NCBI GenBank assembly: GCA_002332795.1
Contig: DDBP01000040.1
Coordinates: 1-11,032, forward strand
DNA length: 11,032 nucleotides
DNA from: Anaerolineales bacterium UBA2029
GTDB taxonomy: Bacteria; Chloroflexota; Anaerolineae; Aggregatilineales; Aggregatilineaceae
Direction: 5' to 3'
The translations under genes and the position numbers were made by a program. Position 1 is the stretch's first letter. Every line of letters starts with the position of its first letter. Positions 7,880-11,032 of the stretch are shown here, one piece after another. A model generated the notes under the pieces. The model did no database searches, was not told where the DNA came from, and saw only the letters and a program-made list of their open reading frames with translations.

Positions 7880-8908
7880 CTACCCTGGCATTTGAACGAT
7901 GATGACGCTGATGTTGTCGGGGCCGCCGCGGTCGTTGGCCAGCTCTACCAGTTCATGGCAGGCGCGCTGTGGATCGCTGTGACGACGCACCACATCCTCG
8001 ATGGTCGCTTCTGGCACCATATTCCACAGCCCGTCAGAGCACAACAGCAATTGCCCGCGCGGTGGCATCCGGCGTGTGATGACGTCTACATCCAGGTTGT
8101 CGCTCTGCCCAATCGCCCGATACAGCACGTTGCGCTGCGGATGCTCGGCGGCTTCTTCCACAGTCAGTTGATCCAGTTCGATCAGGCGCTGCACCAGCGA
8201 ATGATCGCGCGTGATTTGCTCGATGCCGTCGTCGGTGATCATGTAGGCCCGGCTATCGCCCACATGGGCCACATAGGCCAGATCGCCCAGGATCACGGTC
8301 GCTGTGACCGTCGTCCCACCCTCTGGGATTTCCTGGTTCACGGCGTCGTTCGCTTCCTGCACGGCCACCCGCAGCACGTCGGCCAGCGGCAGACGATCCG
8401 GCTCATTGAGACGATTGTCCAGCATGGGCCGGAGAATCTGGTCAATGACATGGTCGGCCACCAACCGTACCGTGACGGTCGAAGCGCGCTCGCCTTCCTG
8501 GTGCCCGCCCATGCCGTCCGCCACTACAAAGACGCCCATATCGGGCCAGGCATCGTCGGTCGTGCTCGATACGACCATCCCGAAGATGGCATCCTGGTTA
8601 TTGCTACGCACCATGCCGGGATCGCTCAACTGGCCGAAGCGTATCCGCTCGCCGGGCCGGGGCACAATGGTCTCCAGAGGGGGCAACGGGCGCGTCCCCA
8701 CATAGGCACTGGCTTCGAGCAGCGCTGCCCTGCCCTGCAGTTCGGCCACAGCCGCACGCCGCGCCTGTTCCTGCCGCGGCCCTTCAATGACAGGCTCTGG
8801 GGGCGGGCTGACCATCTCCTGAGCATTGTACACGATGTCTACCGCGCCGTCGGCCTTGCCTGCCTCAGCATCCGTCGAAAGCCCCAACACTCGCCGCAAG
8901 AATTTCAT
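7880..8908 (-). CDS. PP2C-family Ser/Thr protein phosphatase
   Basis: This 342-residue protein has a PPM/PP2C catalytic domain (about 88-340) with an N-terminal extension of roughly 85 residues rich in Pro, Glu and Ala, probably disordered or helical. Metal-binding and catalytic motifs are intact: SNNQD (Asp106), VADGMGGH (Asp131), GTTVTATVI, VAHVGDSRAY (Asp218), TRDHS, LLCSDGLWNMV (Asp292) and GGPDNISVIIV (Asp331). It is a Mn/Mg-dependent phosphatase expected to reverse phosphorylation by the kinase encoded 18 bp upstream, whose stop it follows in the same operon. GGGGAG sits five bases before the ATG. There is no transmembrane segment, so it acts in the cytoplasm like the kinase. The N-terminal extension begins MKFLRRVLGLS, a short amphipathic basic stretch that could touch the membrane or a partner, though this is only a possibility. 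Confidence 0.96.
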   Translation of the reverse strand: MKFLRRVLGLSTDAEAGKADGAVDIVYNAQEMVSPPPEPVIEGPRQEQARRAAVAELQGRAALLEASAYVGTRPLPPLETIVPRPGERIRFGQLSDPGMVRSNNQDAIFGMVVSSTTDDAWPDMGVFVVADGMGGHQEGERASTVTVRLVADHVIDQILRPMLDNRLNEPDRLPLADVLRVAVQEANDAVNQEIPEGGTTVTATVILGDLAYVAHVGDSRAYMITDDGIEQITRDHSLVQRLIELDQLTVEEAAEHPQRNVLYRAIGQSDNLDVDVITRRMPPRGQLLLCSDGLWNMVPEATIEDVVRRHSDPQRACHELVELANDRGGPDNISVIIVQMPG

Positions 8909-8926
8909 GGTTGCTCCCCGGCTGAG

Positions 8927-10831
8927 CTATGCCTTTAGCGCATAGAGCGCATGATCCATGGAACCAATATACACCACACCGTCAACTACTGCAGGCGACC
9001 CCGGCACCGGCCCGCCCGTCTTGAATTTCCAGCGCAGCCGCCCGTTCTTGGCATCCACGCTGTACACATGGCCGTCTACACCGCCGAAATACACCGCGCC
9101 GTTGGCAAAAGCGGGCGAGGACGTGATCTGCCCTTCGGTCTCAAAACGCCAGCGTTCTTTGCCTGTGGCCAGGTCCAGGGCATAGAGCGACCCATCTACC
9201 GACCCGACATAGATTTTGCCGTCACCGTAGGCGGGCGACGACACGACCGGCTTGCTGGTGCGAAATTCCCACACCTTCCAGCCACGTACAATGTCCAGCG
9301 CGTAGACCTGCCAGTCCATCGAGCCAAACACCACCAGGCCGTCGTGCTCCAGCGGAGATGAGGACACTGCCCGCTTGGCCCGGAATCTCCATACCATCTT
9401 CCCCGACAGATCGGTACTGACCACATCCCCGATCTCCGTGCCAAAGACGATCAGCTCTCCGGCGACCAGCGGGCGCGACCGGATCGCCCCGCCGCTGGCG
9501 AACTTCCACTGCACACGACCCGTCGCCAGCCGTACCGCGTAGAGATTGCCGTCGTCGCTGCCGAAAAAGGCGTGCCCGTGCACGATGCTGCACGTCGAGA
9601 GAATAGGCCCCTGGGCGCGTACCGTCCATTGCAACTGCCCCACCCGCACATCTACAGCATAGAAGAGGCTGTCCGTCGAGCCAAAGACGACCAGATTCTC
9701 CTCTTCGGCGACGGCGGGGGTCGCCACGATACGCCCTTCCGCGGGATACTTCCAGCGGAATGTGCCGTCATTGGCATTGACGGCATAGAGGTTGTTGTCG
9801 TGCGCCCCCACATAGACCACGCCGCGATACACCGTCGGCGAAGAACGTATCTCGTCTTCGCACTCGAAGACCCACAGCGGTTTGACCCCCGCCCCCACCC
9901 AGGTTGTCCCGCCTTCTTCGGGAACCGCCTTCGCTCCAATGCTGATGGCGGGAGCCACCGGATGAGTCAATTGTTCCAGCGCCTGTTTCATCACGGCTGC
10001 GTTGGGATAGCGATCTTCCGGCTTGAATTCCAGCGCCTTCATGATGATCGCTTCGAATTCGGGGGGAACTGCAGGATTCACCTCGCGGATGGGGCGCTCG
10101 TGAAAGGTGAAAGGCGGCTCCAGACGCGGGTCGCGGCGGGTGAGCAGATGATGCAGAGTGGCCCCAATGCCATAGACATCGCTGGCCGGGCTGGCCTCCC
10201 CGCGGTACTGCTCCGGCGCGGAATAGCCCTCCGTGCCGATCATAGTGCCCTTCTGGCCTTCCTGGAATATCTTGGCGATGCCAAAGTCCACCAGCCGGAT
10301 TTGCCCATGCTCGTCCACCATGATGTTCGACGGCTTGACGTCGCGAAAGATGATCGGCTCCGGCTTCTGCGAATGCAGGTAACCCAGCACGTCACACAAG
10401 TCCAGCGCCCAGCGCAACACCGTCTCCACTGGCAGAAAGTCGGTGGACGAATTGATGATCATCTCCAGGTCGCGCCCGTTGATGTACTCCATCACCAGGT
10501 AGGCGCGCGTCTTGCTGGGGAAGTACTCGTATATCTTGGGCACCGCCGGGTGGCTGAGCGACGCCAGCATATCGCTTTCGCGCTCGAACGTCTTGAGCGT
10601 CATCTCGCGGATGCTCTGATCCGTGGAAAGGTTGAGCATTTCCTTGACGGCCACATAGCGCGTCACGTTCGGGAAGCGCAGGTCACGAGCCTGATAGACC
10701 GAACCCATCCCGCCTACGCCAATCACACCAGTGATGCGATAGCGTCCCTGCAGCACCGATCCGGGCTGTAGTGCGCTTTCCCCCTGGGACTTGTCCGGCT
10801 GTTTGCCGGGGAACTTATGCGTGTCAACCAT
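8927..10831 (-). CDS. Soluble Ser/Thr protein kinase with C-terminal eight-repeat PQQ-like propeller
   Basis: The Hanks-type kinase domain spans about residues 31-290: P-loop GVGGMGSVY (38-46), Lys63 in VAVK, Glu85 in the C helix, catalytic loop IFRDVKPSN (Asp164, Lys166, Asn169), DFG at 182-184 and APE at 205-207. The usual His of HRD is Phe162, while Arg163 remains, so it should be an activation-loop-phosphorylated kinase (Thr196 or Thr200 are candidates). From about 318 to the end are eight PQQ/YWTD-like repeats of about 40 residues, each with a W-x-F/Y start, an SSP-like turn, VYVGS-like strand and LYALD-like strand, enough for an eight-bladed propeller. No transmembrane helix separates the two parts, unlike many bacterial kinases with outer sensor domains, so the propeller is cytoplasmic. 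The ATG at 10831 is preferred with a weak GGGGTG site; an in-frame GTG at 10840 adds three residues. First gene of the six-gene operon. Confidence 0.95.
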   Translation of the reverse strand: MVDTHKFPGKQPDKSQGESALQPGSVLQGRYRITGVIGVGGMGSVYQARDLRFPNVTRYVAVKEMLNLSTDQSIREMTLKTFERESDMLASLSHPAVPKIYEYFPSKTRAYLVMEYINGRDLEMIINSSTDFLPVETVLRWALDLCDVLGYLHSQKPEPIIFRDVKPSNIMVDEHGQIRLVDFGIAKIFQEGQKGTMIGTEGYSAPEQYRGEASPASDVYGIGATLHHLLTRRDPRLEPPFTFHERPIREVNPAVPPEFEAIIMKALEFKPEDRYPNAAVMKQALEQLTHPVAPAISIGAKAVPEEGGTTWVGAGVKPLWVFECEDEIRSSPTVYRGVVYVGAHDNNLYAVNANDGTFRWKYPAEGRIVATPAVAEEENLVVFGSTDSLFYAVDVRVGQLQWTVRAQGPILSTCSIVHGHAFFGSDDGNLYAVRLATGRVQWKFASGGAIRSRPLVAGELIVFGTEIGDVVSTDLSGKMVWRFRAKRAVSSSPLEHDGLVVFGSMDWQVYALDIVRGWKVWEFRTSKPVVSSPAYGDGKIYVGSVDGSLYALDLATGKERWRFETEGQITSSPAFANGAVYFGGVDGHVYSVDAKNGRLRWKFKTGGPVPGSPAVVDGVVYIGSMDHALYALKA

Positions 10832-10851
10832 CCCTGGCACCCCAAAGGAGA

Positions 10852-10861
10852 CGTTGCAACG
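10852..10861. promoter_or_regulatory. Perfect 10-bp palindrome in the kinase operon leader
   Basis: CGTTGCAACG is identical to its reverse complement. It lies about 30 nt downstream of the predicted transcription start and about 20 nt before the kinase start codon. This position suits an operator for autoregulation, for example by the response regulator or another repressor, but the site is short and could be chance. Confidence 0.3.
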
Positions 10862-10890
10862 ATGTGCAGCAAGAGCATTGTTGTTTCGCT

Positions 10891-10919
10891 ATTATAGTGA
10901 GGGATGATCCATCTCGCAA
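10891..10919 (-). promoter_or_regulatory. Promoter of the kinase-phosphatase-FHA operon
   Basis: On the minus strand a perfect TATAAT -10 box (plus 10891-10896) is preceded at 17 bp by TTGCGA (plus 10914-10919), four of six to the -35 consensus. The expected start is near 10884, giving a leader of about 53 nt. No comparable promoter was seen inside the operon, so this probably serves all six genes. Confidence 0.72.
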
Positions 10920-10980
10920 TTGACCTACCGAGGCGGGTGCGTGCAAAATATGTCAGGCAGTTTGCTGTGCTCTGTTGCCC

Positions 10981-11032
10981 CTCACCCCTCACTCCCCTCT
11001 CCCTCGCGACTGCGTCGCGGGGCGAGGGGAAG
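10981..11032. repeat. C/G-rich inverted-repeat element, cut by window end
   Basis: A pyrimidine-rich tract made of repeated CTCACCCCTC/ACTCCCCTC-like units leads into a stem: CGCGAC (11005-11010) with GTCGCG (11014-11019) around TGC. Alternatively CCCTCGC (11001-11007) pairs with GCGAGGG (11022-11028). Beyond it the strand turns purine-rich (GGGGAAG). This composition differs from flanking DNA and resembles the short dispersed intergenic repeats seen in many Chloroflexota genomes (recollection, not a search). It contains no reading frame of note. The far end is outside the window. Confidence 0.45.

Noticed and set aside
6930..8938. Two long plus-strand open frames opposite the J/VWA and PP2C genes
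   Set aside because: Both lie opposite genes with intact catalytic and metal-site motifs; their products show no domain.
8927..9900. DNA-level repeats in the 3' part of the kinase gene
   Set aside because: Similarity is at protein level between propeller blades; the units are diverged in DNA and are not a mobile or tandem repeat.
9572..10771. 399-codon open frame on the plus strand opposite the kinase
   Set aside because: His/Arg-rich product without domains; the minus-strand frame has full kinase motifs and repeats.
10862..10897. 11-codon plus-strand frame after AAAGGAG (possible leader peptide)
   Set aside because: It points away from the kinase operon, overlaps its promoter and leads to no downstream gene in the window.
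10920..10951. Rightward promoter (TTGACC with AAATAT)
   Set aside because: Spacing of about 20 bp and a weak -10; no gene follows within the window.

Overview
The window is a GC-rich bacterial chromosome segment with compact gene packing, Shine-Dalgarno sites of the GGAGG type, sigma70-like promoters, and a mixture of GTG and ATG starts. The gene mix suggests a Chloroflexota bacterium (Anaerolineae-like) or a relative: a soluble Ser/Thr kinase with a PQQ-type propeller, a lone Roadblock/LC7 protein, an FHA protein with a zinc ribbon, and a J-domain/VWA fusion. That placement is inference from gene content only; no rRNA or other phylogenetic marker was compared.

Layout. (1) 1-1104, minus strand: a LacI-family repressor followed 10 bp later by the first 27 codons of a sugar ABC transporter ATPase that runs off the window. 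A promoter and a palindromic operator just downstream of its expected start point suggest an autoregulated sugar-uptake operon. (2) 1105-1367: divergent intergenic region with the repressor promoter and operator, a weaker rightward promoter and a leader hairpin. (3) 1368-4755, plus strand: a Roadblock/LC7 protein, a terminator-like hairpin, then CTP synthase (pyrG), a translationally coupled adenosine-deaminase-family gene (add) and a 75-residue protein of unknown function. (4) 4775-4808: a strong hairpin between the converging operons, shaped as a terminator for the minus-strand operon. (5) 4831-10831, minus strand: six tightly packed genes transcribed from a good promoter near 10891-10919, in transcription order: Ser/Thr kinase with eight PQQ-like repeats, PP2C phosphatase, J-domain/VWA protein, zinc-ribbon FHA protein, a 79-residue unknown, and an OmpR-type response regulator without a histidine kinase. 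(6) 10981-11032: a C/G-rich inverted repeat cut by the window end.

The most interesting part is region 5. Kinase (writer), PP2C (eraser) and FHA (reader of phosphothreonine) sit in one operon with a VWA/chaperone-recruiting protein and a DNA-binding response regulator. The FHA protein carries a Thr-Thr motif after a Glu upstream of its FHA domain, like the phospho-switch of GarA/OdhI. The kinase-PP2C-VWA grouping recalls the TerY-P triads described in comparative genomics, but the J-domain fusion, the absence of TerD-type genes here and the response regulator make this a distinct version. What it senses and controls cannot be read from the sequence.
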